Shown: positions 18,863 through 28,015, counted from the stretch's first letter. The stretch: DNA of 64,000 bases from Eikenella longinqua (GCF_001648355.1 NZ_LXSL01000011.1:228102-292101); one strand, 5' to 3'. Translations and numbers: made by a program. The notes: generated by a model not told the origin, from the sequence alone.

Positions 18863-19768
18863 TTATCCCGCCCGGCAAAAATCCCCCGCCCCCGCCAAAA
18901 TTTCCGCCGTGGGCGCGAAGGTGGCTTCCACAATGCTTTTGCCCGTGGCGGCCAGATAGGCCTGCACCAGGTGGTAGCCGTAGGCATAGCCCGCCGCGTA
19001 GGGCAGCCCGACCGGCTGGTGGCCTTGCAGCGCGGCGATTTCATCGCCGTAAAGATAGGGGGTCATCTCCGCCATGCCGGTCATGCCCAGCCGCGCGGAA
19101 ATCACGGGCTTGATTTTCTCCAACGTGGCGGCATCGGTTTCGCTCACCCACGGGCCGATGAACCGGCTGCCGAATTGTGCCGCCGCAAACGATTCCGCCA
19201 GCCCCTCGCTGACCACCCAGTCCGCCAGCGTGGTTTTGCTGCTCCATTTGGCAAACTGGAAGCGCACGTTGTGGTTGCATTCGTGGGCGATGGCGGCTTG
19301 CAGGCGCGGCAGGGTGTAAGCGTTGGGCAGGATGCTCATCATGATGTAGCCGGGAATGCCGCCGTCGCCGAGATAGCCTTTGTTCAGCGCGAGCATGCGG
19401 CTTTTCGGGCTGCCGAACAGGATGGTGAAGGTGTAGTCGCGCACGGGTAGCGGGCGGTGCGCGTCCAACAGGGCAAGGCTGGTTTGCACGGTGTTGCGGC
19501 AGGTTTGCCAAAGTGCGTCGTCGGCAATGGCGGCAACGGCGGGGCGGTCGGCTTCGGTGATGTCGGCGGGCATCAGGTGCATCCAGCCCAAGAGCCGTAT
19601 GGCATCGAAGCGGCCGGGTTCTTTGGCTTTCAGCGGCATGTTTTGCGTTTGGAATTTGTCTTTGAACGGCCAAAGCACCCGGGCGATAAAGTGGTTTTCC
19701 CGTTCGGCTGGGGGCAAATCTAATAATTCATGGTATACGCGATCGGAACGGATGATGTTGATGTTCAT
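18863..19768 (-). CDS. Putative Zn-dependent protease (DUF2268, YjaZ-like)
   Basis: 301 residues. A zinc-protease motif HECNH (HExxH) occurs in AIAHECNHNVRF near residue 170, and an acidic residue in VSEGLAESFAA about 25-30 residues on could be the third ligand. The pattern fits the DUF2268/YjaZ family. No signal peptide, so cytosolic. AGGGGAAA precedes the ATG at 19768; the frame extends 30 codons further upstream into a Correia-type element, which argues against a longer protein. Substrate unknown. Confidence 0.75.
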   Translation of the reverse strand: MNINIIRSDRVYHELLDLPPAERENHFIARVLWPFKDKFQTQNMPLKAKEPGRFDAIRLLGWMHLMPADITEADRPAVAAIADDALWQTCRNTVQTSLALLDAHRPLPVRDYTFTILFGSPKSRMLALNKGYLGDGGIPGYIMMSILPNAYTLPRLQAAIAHECNHNVRFQFAKWSSKTTLADWVVSEGLAESFAAAQFGSRFIGPWVSETDAATLEKIKPVISARLGMTGMAEMTPYLYGDEIAALQGHQPVGLPYAAGYAYGYHLVQAYLAATGKSIVEATFAPTAEILAGAGDFCRAG

Positions 19769-19842
19769 GGGATTTCCCCTTTTTTGATCAAGCTGCCTGC
19801 ACTTGGGTTTCAGACCATCTGAAAGCGCGGTTCCCACACAAG

Positions 19843-19946
19843 TATAGTGGATTAACAAAAATCAGGACAAGGCGACGAAGCCGAAGACAGTACAAATAGT
19901 ACGGCAAGGCGAGGCAACGCCGTACTGGTTTTGTTAATTCACTATA
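19843..19946. mobile_element. Correia-type repeat element, copy 1 (104 bp)
   Basis: It begins TATAGTGGATTAACAAAAAT and ends with the inverted TTAATTCACTATA; the core has GGCGACGAAGCC and GGCGTTGCCTCGCC-type dyads. This is the structure of the short Correia repeat enclosed element of Neisseria, a TA-targeting MITE. It lies about 75 bases upstream of the protease-like gene. It differs from copy 2 at six positions. Confidence 0.9.
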
Positions 19947-19975
19947 AAACGAAGCTTCCGCAAAGCTAAAGTAGC

Positions 19976-20006
19976 AGGCTACCTGAAAAATTTTCAGGTA
20001 GCCTTT
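19976..20006. terminator. DUS-pair hairpin after cbpM
   Basis: AGGCTACCTGAAAAATTTTCAGGTAGCCTTTT, a tight hairpin at the 3' side of the minus-strand cbpA-cbpM unit. Confidence 0.8.
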
Positions 20007-20029
20007 TCGCTTATTTGCCAACCCAGGCC

Positions 20030-20323
20030 TTACAGCGGCAAGTCGCGGTTTGTGCCGCCCACACGGCCTTTGCGCAGGGTTTCCAATTCGTCGAGCAGTT
20101 GCAAAATCAGCGCGGTGGCGGGCACACTGGCCTCGAAGTCGCGGCTGATGCGGCGGGCGCGGCGGATGCGGGCGAGCTGCCAGCCGCTGAAGCCGGCCTG
20201 CTGCGGGCTGCCCTGCACGGATACGATTTCTTCTTCAATCACGTTCACCACCCAATCGGCGTCGCCATCGCAGGCGCGCACGATTTCTTGGAAACTGAGC
20301 TGGATGTCTGGTTCGCGGTTCAT
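20030..20323 (-). CDS. cbpM: Chaperone modulator CbpM
   Basis: 97 residues, with the MerR-like CbpM pattern LSFQEIVRACDGDADWVVNVIEE and GFSGWQLARIRRARRISRDF. It binds the J-domain of CbpA and limits its co-chaperone activity. It starts 3 bases after the cbpA stop, so the two are co-transcribed as in other bacteria. Confidence 0.9.
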   Translation of the reverse strand: MNREPDIQLSFQEIVRACDGDADWVVNVIEEEIVSVQGSPQQAGFSGWQLARIRRARRISRDFEASVPATALILQLLDELETLRKGRVGGTNRDLPL

Positions 20324-20326
20324 GGT

Positions 20327-21307
20327 TTATCCTTTCACGCCGTAGTGTTCGGCCAGTTGCTGCCAGGCGGCGCGGTCGGCTTCGCTGTGGGCTTCGGGCA
20401 GCACGATGTTGATAACGAGGTAGAGGTCGCCGGCTTCTTTGGCGGGGATGCCTTTGCCTTTGAGGCGCAGGTTTTGGCCGCTGCGGCTGTTGGCGGGAAT
20501 GCTGATGTTGAGCTTGCCGGCGGGGGTGTCGACGGCGGTTTTGCCGCCGATGGCGGCCACCCAGGGCAGCACGTCGATGCGCTGGTATACGTCCTTACCA
20601 TCTTTCACATACAGCGTGTCGCTCTCGCGGAAGCGGACTTTGAGGTAGAGGTCGCCGTGTTCGCCGCCGTTGAAGCCGGGCAGGCCTTGGCCGCGTAGGC
20701 GAATTTGCTGGCCTTCGCTGATGCCTTTGGGGATTTTCACTTGCAGGGTTTTGCGCTCGTAGGCCATTTGGCCGTCGGCGGTGAGGGTGGGCATGTCGAG
20801 GCTGAGCGCGCGTTCGCTGCCGGCATAGGCGGCGGCGATGTCGATGCTCAGTTCGGCGTGCTGGTCTTCGCCGTGGACGGGGCCGGCTTGGCGCTGCTGG
20901 CGGCCTGCGCCGGCATGGCCAAAGGCGGAGAAGATGTCGTCGAAACGGAAATCGCCGCTGCCGAAGGGCTGGCCGTCGCCGAAGTGGCGGCTGTCGAAAT
21001 GGTAGTATTGCCCGAAGCCTTGGCCGGGGTCGAAACCGCCTGCGCCTGCGCCCGCGCCGCCGTAGGCGCTACCGGCGCGGCCGAATGGGTTAGCCAACAT
21101 TTCGTCGTATTCGGCGCGTTTTTCCGGGTCTTTCAGGGTGTTGTAGGCGAGGTTGATTTCGCTGGTTTTTTGGTCGGCATCGGGGTCTTTGCTGATGTCG
21201 GGGTGGTATTGTCGCACCAGCTTGCGGTAGGCCTTTTTGATGTCGGCCAGGCTGGCGTCTTTGGCCACGCCGAGGATGTCGTAGTAGTTTTTCTGATTGG
21301 CACTCAT
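20327..21307 (-). CDS. cbpA: DnaJ-like curved-DNA-binding co-chaperone CbpA
   Basis: 326 residues. The J-domain (1-70) contains the HPD tripeptide in YHPDISKDP. A Gly/Phe-rich linker follows (about 75-130), then two C-terminal substrate-binding domains (LQVKIPKGISEGQQIRLRG, and LRLKGKGIP). There is no CXXCXGXG zinc region, which separates it from DnaJ. It stimulates DnaK ATPase and may bind DNA. The upstream 200 bases separate it from divergent hscA. Confidence 0.92.
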   Translation of the reverse strand: MSANQKNYYDILGVAKDASLADIKKAYRKLVRQYHPDISKDPDADQKTSEINLAYNTLKDPEKRAEYDEMLANPFGRAGSAYGGAGAGAGGFDPGQGFGQYYHFDSRHFGDGQPFGSGDFRFDDIFSAFGHAGAGRQQRQAGPVHGEDQHAELSIDIAAAYAGSERALSLDMPTLTADGQMAYERKTLQVKIPKGISEGQQIRLRGQGLPGFNGGEHGDLYLKVRFRESDTLYVKDGKDVYQRIDVLPWVAAIGGKTAVDTPAGKLNISIPANSRSGQNLRLKGKGIPAKEAGDLYLVINIVLPEAHSEADRAAWQQLAEHYGVKG

Positions 21308-21396
21308 AACAGTAAAGATTCTATAGAATGAATTGGCAAACAGATGGGGCTGGGGCCGGGAAAATCAATATGCAAGGCAGGTTCGGCAGCAGCTGG

Positions 21397-21425
21397 AAGG
21401 CTACCTGAATTTTTCAGGTAGTCTT
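21397..21425. terminator. Imperfect DUS pair between cbpA and hscA
   Basis: AAGGCTACCTGAATTTTTCAGGTAGTCTT; the second copy has AGTCT instead of AGCCT. It lies between divergent genes, so an uptake or structural role is likelier than termination. Confidence 0.5.
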
Positions 21426-21473
21426 CCTCCCGCAATCCCGACCGATTCACTCGGCTAATATGCTAAAATACGC

Positions 21474-21479
21474 GCCATT
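21474..21479 (+). promoter_or_regulatory. Candidate -10 box of hscA
   Basis: TAAAAT in GCTAAAATACGCG, 28 bases before the hscA ATG. The -35 is not clear. Confidence 0.35.
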
Positions 21480-21506
21480 ATCCGCACAACAAACACAACA
21501 CACGCC

Positions 21507-23363
21507 ATGGCCCTCCTGCAAATCGCCGAACCCGGCCTTTCCGCCGCACCGCACCAACACCGCCTCGCCGTCGGCATCGACCTGGGCACCACCAACAGCC
21601 TGGTGGCCACCGTGAAAAACGGCCACGCTGCCTGCCTGCCCGACGAAAACGGCCGCTTCCTGCTGCCCTCCGTGGTGCGCTACGGCGCCAACGGCCAAAT
21701 CACCACCGGCCTCTTGGCGCTGCAAAGCCAAACCGCCGATCCCTCCAACACCATCAGCTCCGCCAAACGCCTGATTGGCCGCAAACTGGAAGACATCGAC
21801 ACCAGCCACCTGCCCTACCGCTTCGGCCGGTCAGACCAGCTCATCGACCTGCAAACCCGCCAAGGCGCCAAAACCCCGATCGACGTCTCCGCCGACATCC
21901 TGCGCGCGCTCAAAACCCGCGCCGAGCAATCCCTGGGCGGCGAGCTGGTGGGCGCCGTCATCACCGTGCCCGCCTATTTCGACGACGCCCAGCGCCAGGC
22001 CACCAAAGACGCCGCCCGCCTTGCCGGGCTCAACGTGTTGCGCCTGCTCAACGAGCCCACCGCCGCCGCCATCGCCTACGGGCTCGACAACGCCGCCGAA
22101 GGCACCTTCGTGGTATACGACCTCGGCGGCGGCACGTTTGACGTATCCGTGTTGCAGCTCTCCAAAGGCCTGTTTGAAGTGAAGGCCACCGGCGGCAACT
22201 CCGCGCTCGGCGGCGACGATTTCGACCACCGCATGCTGTGCCACCTCATCGAAATCAACCGCCTCTCCATCACCAACGCCCAAGACAGCCGCCTGCTGCT
22301 CAGCCTCGTGCGCCGTGCCAAAGAAGAGCTCAGCAGGCTACCTGAAAGCCGTATCCAAGCCGTATTGAGTGACGGCACCCCCATCGACACCACCCTCACC
22401 CGCGCCCAATTCCACGCCCTCACCCAGCACCTCGTAGCGCAAACCCTCGTGCCCGTGAAGCAGGCGCTGAAAGACGCCGGCTTGAGCAAGGCCGACATCA
22501 ACGGCGTCATCATGGTGGGCGGCGCCACCCGTATGCTGCACGTGCAGCAGGCCGTGGCCAACTTCTTCGGCCAAACCCCGCTCAACAACCTCGACCCCGA
22601 CCAAGTGGTTGCGCTGGGCGCCGCCATGCAGGCCGACGTGCTCGCCGGCAACAAGCGCGACAGCGACTGGCTGCTGCTCGACGTTACGCCCCTATCCTTG
22701 GGCTTGGAAACCTATGGCGGGCTGGCCGAAAAAATCATCCCGCGCAACAGCACCCTGCCCACAGCCCGCGCCCAAGAATTCACCACCTTCAAAGACGGCC
22801 AAACCGCCATGACCATCCACGTGGTGCAGGGCGAACGCGAGCTCGTGGCCGACTGCCGCAGCCTCGCCAAATTCACCCTGCGCGGCATTCCGCCCATGGT
22901 GGCCGGCGCCGCCCGCATCCGCGTTACCTTCCAAATCGACGCCGACGGCCTGCTCTCCGTGTCCGCCCGCGAGCAAACCACCGGCGTGCAGGCGCAAATC
23001 GAAGTGAAGCCCTCCTACGGCCTCAGCGACGAAACCATCACCCAAATGCTCACCGACAGCATCCAAAATGCCGGCGGCGACGCCGAAGCCCGCGCCCGCG
23101 CCGAAGCCGTGGTGGAAGCCGAAAGCCTGATTGGCGCCGTTGAAGCCGCACTGGCGCTCGACGGCGACCTGCTCGACGATGCCGCCCTTGCCGCCATCCG
23201 CGCCGAAATCGCCACCCTGCAAACCCTGCTCGCCCACGCCGCCGCCGCCGCCATCCGCCGCTCCACCGCCGCCCTCGCCGAGCACACCGACGACTTCGCC
23301 GCCAAACGCATGGACCGCAACATCCAGCGCGCCCTCGCCGGGCAAAATGTGAACGATATTTAA
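21507..23363 (+). CDS. hscA: Fe-S cluster assembly chaperone HscA
   Basis: 618 residues, an Hsp70 of the HscA type. The ATPase part has GIDLGTTNSLVA (about 26-37), VVYDLGGGTFDVSVL (about 202) and GGATRM (about 337). The substrate-binding part ends without the acidic EEVD-like tail of DnaK. HscA with HscB transfers Fe-S clusters from IscU. hscB, fdx and iscU are not adjacent in this window. A DUS inside the gene (22336-22347) encodes RLPES. Confidence 0.93.
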   Translation: MALLQIAEPGLSAAPHQHRLAVGIDLGTTNSLVATVKNGHAACLPDENGRFLLPSVVRYGANGQITTGLLALQSQTADPSNTISSAKRLIGRKLEDIDTSHLPYRFGRSDQLIDLQTRQGAKTPIDVSADILRALKTRAEQSLGGELVGAVITVPAYFDDAQRQATKDAARLAGLNVLRLLNEPTAAAIAYGLDNAAEGTFVVYDLGGGTFDVSVLQLSKGLFEVKATGGNSALGGDDFDHRMLCHLIEINRLSITNAQDSRLLLSLVRRAKEELSRLPESRIQAVLSDGTPIDTTLTRAQFHALTQHLVAQTLVPVKQALKDAGLSKADINGVIMVGGATRMLHVQQAVANFFGQTPLNNLDPDQVVALGAAMQADVLAGNKRDSDWLLLDVTPLSLGLETYGGLAEKIIPRNSTLPTARAQEFTTFKDGQTAMTIHVVQGERELVADCRSLAKFTLRGIPPMVAGAARIRVTFQIDADGLLSVSAREQTTGVQAQIEVKPSYGLSDETITQMLTDSIQNAGGDAEARARAEAVVEAESLIGAVEAALALDGDLLDDAALAAIRAEIATLQTLLAHAAAAAIRRSTAALAEHTDDFAAKRMDRNIQRALAGQNVNDI

Positions 23364-23753
23364 GCTGCATCACGCTTAAGTCGGAATATTTTCAGGTAGC
23401 CTCTTCCCGCCAAAAGGCTACCTGAAAAGCCACTCCAAGCTCGTTCCCGCACGGCGGAAAACAAAACGGCAACAAACATCTGATGCCGCCACGGCAGCCA
23501 AGTTAAATCCCGTATCCCCGCTTGCCGCCCGCAGCCGGATTTGCTACCATCCACAGCGCATTAAGAGTTGGGATTCCATGCCAACCTGCCCGCCCAAACG
23601 GCGCGTAAGGTGGACGGCCGGATTTAGGCCGATGTGGCTCGTCTGAAACACCAGGCTGGGCAATCCGCATTCCCGCCCGGCGCGGGATTTTTTATTGCCC
23701 GCCGCACCCCATTTCACCACTTGGTTCTGCCAAGCCAAACCCGAAAGCAAATC
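23364..23753. other. Geneless leader region upstream of metK
   Basis: 390 bases without a credible gene. An inverted DUS pair (about 23388-23428) closes the hscA transcript. Beyond about 23560 there are GC-rich potential stems (GGCCGGATTTAGGCC at 23620-23634; GCCCGGCGCGGG near 23677). A structured metK leader is possible, but I recognise no known SAM riboswitch class. Confidence 0.5.
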
Positions 23754-24923
23754 ATGAGCGAATACCTCTTCACCTCCGAATCCGTATCCGAAGGCCATCC
23801 CGACAAAGTGGCCGACCAGGTTTCCGACGCCATCCTCGATGCCGTATTGGCGCAAGACCCCACCGCCCGCGTGGCCGCCGAAACGCTGGTGAACACCGGC
23901 CTGTGCGTGCTCGCCGGTGAAATCACCACCACCGCGCATGTGGACTACATCAAAATGGCGCGCGAAGCCATCGCCAAAATCGGCTACAACGCCTCCGAGC
24001 TCGGCTTCGATGCCAACGGCTGCGCCGTGGGCGTGTATTACGACCAGCAATCGCCCGACATCGCCCAAGGCGTGAACGAAGGCGAAGGCCTCGACCTCAA
24101 CCAAGGCGCGGGCGACCAAGGCCTGATGTTCGGCTACGCCTGCGACGAAACCCCCACCCTGATGCCGTTTGCCATCTACTACAGCCACCGCCTGATGCAG
24201 CGCCAAAGCGAAGTGCGCAAAAGCGGCCTGCTGCCCTGGCTGCGCCCCGACGCCAAAGCGCAAATCACCGCCGTGTACGACAGCGAAACCGGCAAAGTGA
24301 AACGCATCGACACCGTGGTGCTCTCCACCCAGCACAGTCCCGACATCGGCCATGCAGAGCTGAGCCGCCAAGTAATCGAACACATCATCAAGCCCGTGCT
24401 GCCGCCCGAAATGCTCACCGAGAACACCAAATACCTGATCAACCCCACCGGCCGCTTCGTGATCGGCGGGCCGCAGGGCGACTGCGGGCTCACCGGCCGC
24501 AAAATCATTGTGGACACCTACGGCGGCGCAGCCCCGCACGGCGGCGGCGCCTTCTCCGGCAAAGACCCGAGCAAGGTAGACCGCTCCGCCGCCTACGCCT
24601 GCCGCTACGTGGCGAAAAACATCGTGGCCGCCGGCCTGGCCACCCAATGCCAAATCCAAGTGTCCTACGCCATCGGCATCGCCGAGCCCACCTCCATCGC
24701 CATCGACACCTTCGGCACCGGCAAAATCAGCGAAGACAAGCTCATCGCCATCGTGCGCGAACACTTCGACCTGCGCCCCAAAGGCATCGTGCAAATGCTC
24801 GACCTTCTGCGCCCCATCTACGGCAAAACCGCCGCCTACGGCCATTTCGGCCGCGAGGAGCCCGAGTTCACCTGGGAGCGCACCGATAAGGCTGCGGCAT
24901 TGAGGGCGGCCGCCGGCTTGTAA
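23754..24923 (+). CDS. metK: S-adenosylmethionine synthetase
   Basis: 389 residues. The ATP/Met-site blocks are visible: FTSESVSEGHPDKVADQ at the start, GAGDQGLMFGYAC (about 117-129), GPQGDCGLTGRK (about 238-249) and GGGAFSGKDPSKVDRS (about 262-277). It makes SAM from methionine and ATP. The ATG at 23754 gives the canonical N-terminus; 40 further upstream in-frame codons do not resemble the family. No good Shine-Dalgarno is visible. Confidence 0.97.
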   Translation: MSEYLFTSESVSEGHPDKVADQVSDAILDAVLAQDPTARVAAETLVNTGLCVLAGEITTTAHVDYIKMAREAIAKIGYNASELGFDANGCAVGVYYDQQSPDIAQGVNEGEGLDLNQGAGDQGLMFGYACDETPTLMPFAIYYSHRLMQRQSEVRKSGLLPWLRPDAKAQITAVYDSETGKVKRIDTVVLSTQHSPDIGHAELSRQVIEHIIKPVLPPEMLTENTKYLINPTGRFVIGGPQGDCGLTGRKIIVDTYGGAAPHGGGAFSGKDPSKVDRSAAYACRYVAKNIVAAGLATQCQIQVSYAIGIAEPTSIAIDTFGTGKISEDKLIAIVREHFDLRPKGIVQMLDLLRPIYGKTAAYGHFGREEPEFTWERTDKAAALRAAAGL

Positions 24924-24957
24924 ACCCGTTTGCAAACGCGGTTTGCCAAACAAATTA

Positions 24958-25003
24958 GAGGCTACCTGAAAACGAGCCAAGCCGGTTTTCAGGTAGCCTC
25001 TTT
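24958..25003 (+). terminator. DUS-pair terminator between metK and the flavoprotein gene
   Basis: AGAGGCTACCTGAAAAC and GTTTTCAGGTAGCCTCTTTT with a loop of about 10. Both convergent genes end beside it. Confidence 0.8.
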
Positions 25004-25023
25004 TGTATGACCGTTCAGCAAAG

Positions 25024-25614
25024 CTATTCCAGCTTCACGCCTTCGCTTTCCATTTTGGCCTGCAACGCTGCCAGCTTCTTCTGAGGATCAAGCAGCGGGT
25101 TGCGAATGTAGTCCAATAGCGCATCGGCAGAAGCGCGCACCGCTTCACTATCGACCACCACCGCGCCGTGGAAAATAAACGGCGGCAGGAACACGGTTTG
25201 CAGAAGAGAGGCCGTCTGCACCAAGGGCTTCAAAAACTCACTCATAGAAAAGCGGTTGTAGCCGCCCGCCTGATAGGAGTCTGCCGGCCCACCTGTTGAA
25301 ATTACCGACAGCCACTCTTTGCCCACCAGCGCGTTGCCGCCCGGGCCATATGCCCAGCCATAGGTCAGCACGTCGTCGAGCCACTGCTTCATCAGCGGCG
25401 GAGTGGAATACCAATAAAACGGGTGCTGAAACACCAAGCGGTCGTGTTCGGCCAAAGCCTGCTGTTCGGCGGCCACATCAATTTTACCGTCGGGGTAGAG
25501 TGCATACAGGTCGCGCAGGGTGATGCCGAGCTGGCTGGCAAGCCGCTCCGCCCAAGCACGATTTACCACAGAGCGCTCAAGGTGCGGATGGAACAGATTA
25601 ACCAAAACTTTCAT
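25024..25614 (-). CDS. NAD(P)H:quinone oxidoreductase-like flavodoxin-fold protein (KefF/MdaB type)
   Basis: 196 residues. The fold is seen in MKVLVNLFHPHLERS at the start, LVFQHPFYWYSTPPLMKQWLDDVL (about 61-84) and a GGPADSYQAGGYNRFS loop near the FMN. Members are soluble FMN or FAD quinone reductases; KefF also regulates K+ efflux. No kefC is next to it, so I give no gene symbol. GGAGG is 6 bases upstream of the ATG. Confidence 0.82.
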   Translation of the reverse strand: MKVLVNLFHPHLERSVVNRAWAERLASQLGITLRDLYALYPDGKIDVAAEQQALAEHDRLVFQHPFYWYSTPPLMKQWLDDVLTYGWAYGPGGNALVGKEWLSVISTGGPADSYQAGGYNRFSMSEFLKPLVQTASLLQTVFLPPFIFHGAVVVDSEAVRASADALLDYIRNPLLDPQKKLAALQAKMESEGVKLE

Positions 25615-25919
25615 GACAAACCTCCTTGATCAAAGACACGGTTAAAGAAAGCAAATCGGGCAAGTATCGCTATATTTTCAGGTAGCCTCACGCAGCCTAA
25701 GGCTACCTGAAAAATTGTCTGCCTTCCGTTTGCGGGCTGTCAACAGAAACCCCAGGCCGGGGATGGATGCCCGGCCAATCCGTGCCAGAAAAAATCGGGC
25801 ATCAATGCCCGACCTATGCGCCCAAAATTTTTCAGGTAGCCTCACCCAGTTGGAGGCTACCTGAAAATTAGCTGCAATACAGTGAGAATACAGCGCGGAG
25901 TGCTTTCTGCTCCCGCCCT
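25615..25919. other. Intergenic region between thrS and the flavoprotein gene
   Basis: 305 bases without a gene. It contains two inverted DUS pairs (about 25676-25712 and 25827-25868), the second able to end thrS transcription. It also holds two small related hairpins (25755-25776 and 25795-25812). Confidence 0.65.
25755..25812. repeat. Two related GC-rich hairpins
   Basis: GGCCGGG-N8-CCCGGCC (25755-25776) and TCGGGCATCAATGCCCGA (25795-25812). The shared GGGCATC/GATGCCC wording suggests two copies of one small dispersed palindrome. Confidence 0.5.
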
Positions 25920-27827
25920 TTAGCCCGCTGCCAATTCGGCTTGCAGGTGCGCGATAAAGTCTTCCAGCTTCATGCTGCCCAAGTCTTCGGCTTTGCGGCG
26001 CACGGCCACTTGGCCGTTTTCTTTTTCCTTCTCGCCGACCACGAGCTGGTAGGGGTAGCGGTATTGACTGTTGTCGCGGATTTTGTAGCCGATTTTCTCG
26101 TTGCGCAGGTCGGCTTCGGCGCGGAAGCCGGCGGCTTGGAGTTTGGCCACCACTTCTTGGCAGTAATCGGCCTGTTTCTCGGTAATATTCATCACCACCA
26201 TCTGCACGGGCGCGAGCCACAGCGGGAACGAGCCGGCGTGCTCTTCAATCAAAATGCCGATGAAGCGCTCCATCGAACCCAAAATGGCGCGGTGCAACAT
26301 CACGGGGCGGGCGCGGCCGTTGTCTTCGGTTACGTATTCGGCACCGAGGCGTTCGGGCAGCACGAAGTCAAGCTGGATGGTGCCGCACTGCCAGGAGCGG
26401 CCGAGCGCGTCTTTGATGTGGTATTCCACTTTGGGGCCGTAGAAGGCGCCTTCGCCGGGCAGCTCTTCCCATTCCACGCCGCAGGCGGTGAGGGCGTGGC
26501 GCAGGCCGTCTTCGGCTTTATCCCAGGTTTCATCGCTGCCGGCGCGCTGTTCGGGGCGCAGGGAGAGCTTGATGCTCACGTGCTCGAAGCCGAAGCGTTG
26601 GTAAATCTTCATCACCAGCTGGTTGAAGGCGCGGGTTTCGTCGGCAATCTGGTCTTCGGTGCAGAAGATGTGGGCGTCGTCTTGCACGAAGCCGCGCACG
26701 CGCATGAGGCCGTGCAGGGCGCCGGAGGGCTCGTTGCGGTGGCAGGAGCCGAATTCGGCCAGGCGCATGGGCAGGTCGCGGTAGGAGCGCAGGCCGTGGT
26801 TGAAGATTTGCACGTGGCCGGGGCAGTTCATCGGTTTCACGGCGTAGTCGCGTTTTTCCGATTTGGTCACGAACATATTGTCTTTGTAGTTTTCCCAGTG
26901 GCCGGATTTTTCCCAGAAGCTTTTGTCGAGAATCTGCGGGGTTTTCACTTCTTGGTAGCCGGCGGCCTGCAATTCGCGGCGCATGTATTGCTCGATGGTT
27001 TGCCACAGCGTCCAGCCGCGCGGATGCCAGAACACCATGCCAGGGGCTTCGTCTTGCAGGTGGAAGAGGTTGAGCTGGCGGCCGAGGCGGCGGTGGTCGC
27101 GTTTTTCGGCTTCTTCGATGCGCTGGATATAGGCTTTGAGCTCTTCTTTGCTGGCCCAGGCGGTGCCGTAGATGCGCTGGAGCATTTCGTTGTTGCTGTC
27201 GCCGCGCCAGTAGGCGCCGGCCAGCTTGGTGAGCTTGAAGTTTTTCAAAAAGCGGGTGTTGGGCACGTGCGGGCCGCGGCACATGTCTACATATTCTTGG
27301 TGGTGATACATGCCCATTTCCTGCACTTCGGGCATATCTTCAATCAGGCGCAGTTTGTATTCTTCTCCGCGCTGGCTGAAGATTTGGATGGTTTCGGCGC
27401 GCGGGGTCATGATTTTGACCACGTCGTAGTCTTGGTTGATGAGCTCTTTCATGCGCGCTTCGATGGCGGCCATGTCTTCGGGGGTGAAGGGCTTGTCGGT
27501 GGCGATGTCGTAATAGAAGCCGTCTTCAATCACGGGGCCGATCACCATTTTGGCGTCGGGATAGAGCTGCTTCACAGCGTGGCCCACCAAATGGGCGCAA
27601 GAGTGGCGGATGATTTCCACGCCTTCCTTGTCTTTCGGCGTGATGATTTGCACGGTTGCATCTTCGGTAATCGGGTCGCAGGCGTCGCGCAGGATGCCGT
27701 TCACTTTGCCGGCCACGGTGGCTTTGGCCAGGCCGGAGCCGATGGAGGCGGCAATTTGGGCAACGGTTACGGGGGCTTCGTATTGGCGCACAGAACCGTC
27801 GGGCAGGGTGATGTTGATTTGGGGCAT
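25920..27827 (-). CDS. thrS: Threonyl-tRNA synthetase
   Basis: 635 residues, normal length. TGS domain at 1-60 (MPQINITLPDGSVRQYE). The editing domain has HSCAHLVGHAVKQLYPD (HxxxH, about 74). The class II core has MNCPGHVQIF (about 328), motif 2 region RLAEFGSCHRNEPSG and the C-terminal motif 3 region VMLHRAILGSMERFI. The anticodon-binding domain follows. It lies alone on the minus strand here; infC, which often follows thrS, is not downstream. Confidence 0.97.
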   Translation of the reverse strand: MPQINITLPDGSVRQYEAPVTVAQIAASIGSGLAKATVAGKVNGILRDACDPITEDATVQIITPKDKEGVEIIRHSCAHLVGHAVKQLYPDAKMVIGPVIEDGFYYDIATDKPFTPEDMAAIEARMKELINQDYDVVKIMTPRAETIQIFSQRGEEYKLRLIEDMPEVQEMGMYHHQEYVDMCRGPHVPNTRFLKNFKLTKLAGAYWRGDSNNEMLQRIYGTAWASKEELKAYIQRIEEAEKRDHRRLGRQLNLFHLQDEAPGMVFWHPRGWTLWQTIEQYMRRELQAAGYQEVKTPQILDKSFWEKSGHWENYKDNMFVTKSEKRDYAVKPMNCPGHVQIFNHGLRSYRDLPMRLAEFGSCHRNEPSGALHGLMRVRGFVQDDAHIFCTEDQIADETRAFNQLVMKIYQRFGFEHVSIKLSLRPEQRAGSDETWDKAEDGLRHALTACGVEWEELPGEGAFYGPKVEYHIKDALGRSWQCGTIQLDFVLPERLGAEYVTEDNGRARPVMLHRAILGSMERFIGILIEEHAGSFPLWLAPVQMVVMNITEKQADYCQEVVAKLQAAGFRAEADLRNEKIGYKIRDNSQYRYPYQLVVGEKEKENGQVAVRRKAEDLGSMKLEDFIAHLQAELAAG

Positions 27828-27907
27828 GATGGGTTGCTTTCTGTTTGGTTTAATAAAAAGATGAGTGGATTTTCAGGTAGCCTTGATTCCGTGTGCGGGC
27901 AAGGCGT

Positions 27908-28015
27908 TCAGGCAAAGCCGAAAAAGTAAAACAGCAGAAACAGGCCGGCAACCGCCAGCGCGGCCAAAGCGGCCAGGGTGAGCAGCAGGGCGGGCACGGG
28001 GCGTGGGCAGCGCAT
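27908..28015 (-). CDS. Possible 35-residue membrane peptide
   Basis: A short frame begins MRCPRPVPALLLTLAALA and continues as a single hydrophobic helix ending FFGFA. GGAAAG lies about 5 bases before the ATG. It sits between tRNA-Val and thrS in a 356-base gap that otherwise holds DUS copies (about 27870, 28064, 28090). Supported only by codon pattern and composition; it may be chance. Confidence 0.35.
   Translation of the reverse strand: MRCPRPVPALLLTLAALAALAVAGLFLLFYFFGFA

Noticed and set aside
18720..18959. A 79-codon frame starting at a DUS, AGGTAGCCTTTTATG
   Set aside because: It has the +9 geometry of the DUS-Shine-Dalgarno finding. However, it overlaps the 3' end of the protease-like gene, contains further DUS and shows no protein-like pattern.
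19811..19823. TTTCAGACCATCTGAAA as a Neisseria DUS
   Set aside because: It is at least two bases from any dialect I know on either strand, so it may be a decayed copy or chance.
23640..23650. CTCGTCTGAA upstream of metK as a mucosa-type DUS
   Set aside because: One mismatch in the 10-mer core (GTCGTCTGAA) and no other support; too weak to claim transfer of metK.
25941..27929. A 662-codon frame antisense to thrS
   Set aside because: Compositional shadow; thrS is complete on the other strand.
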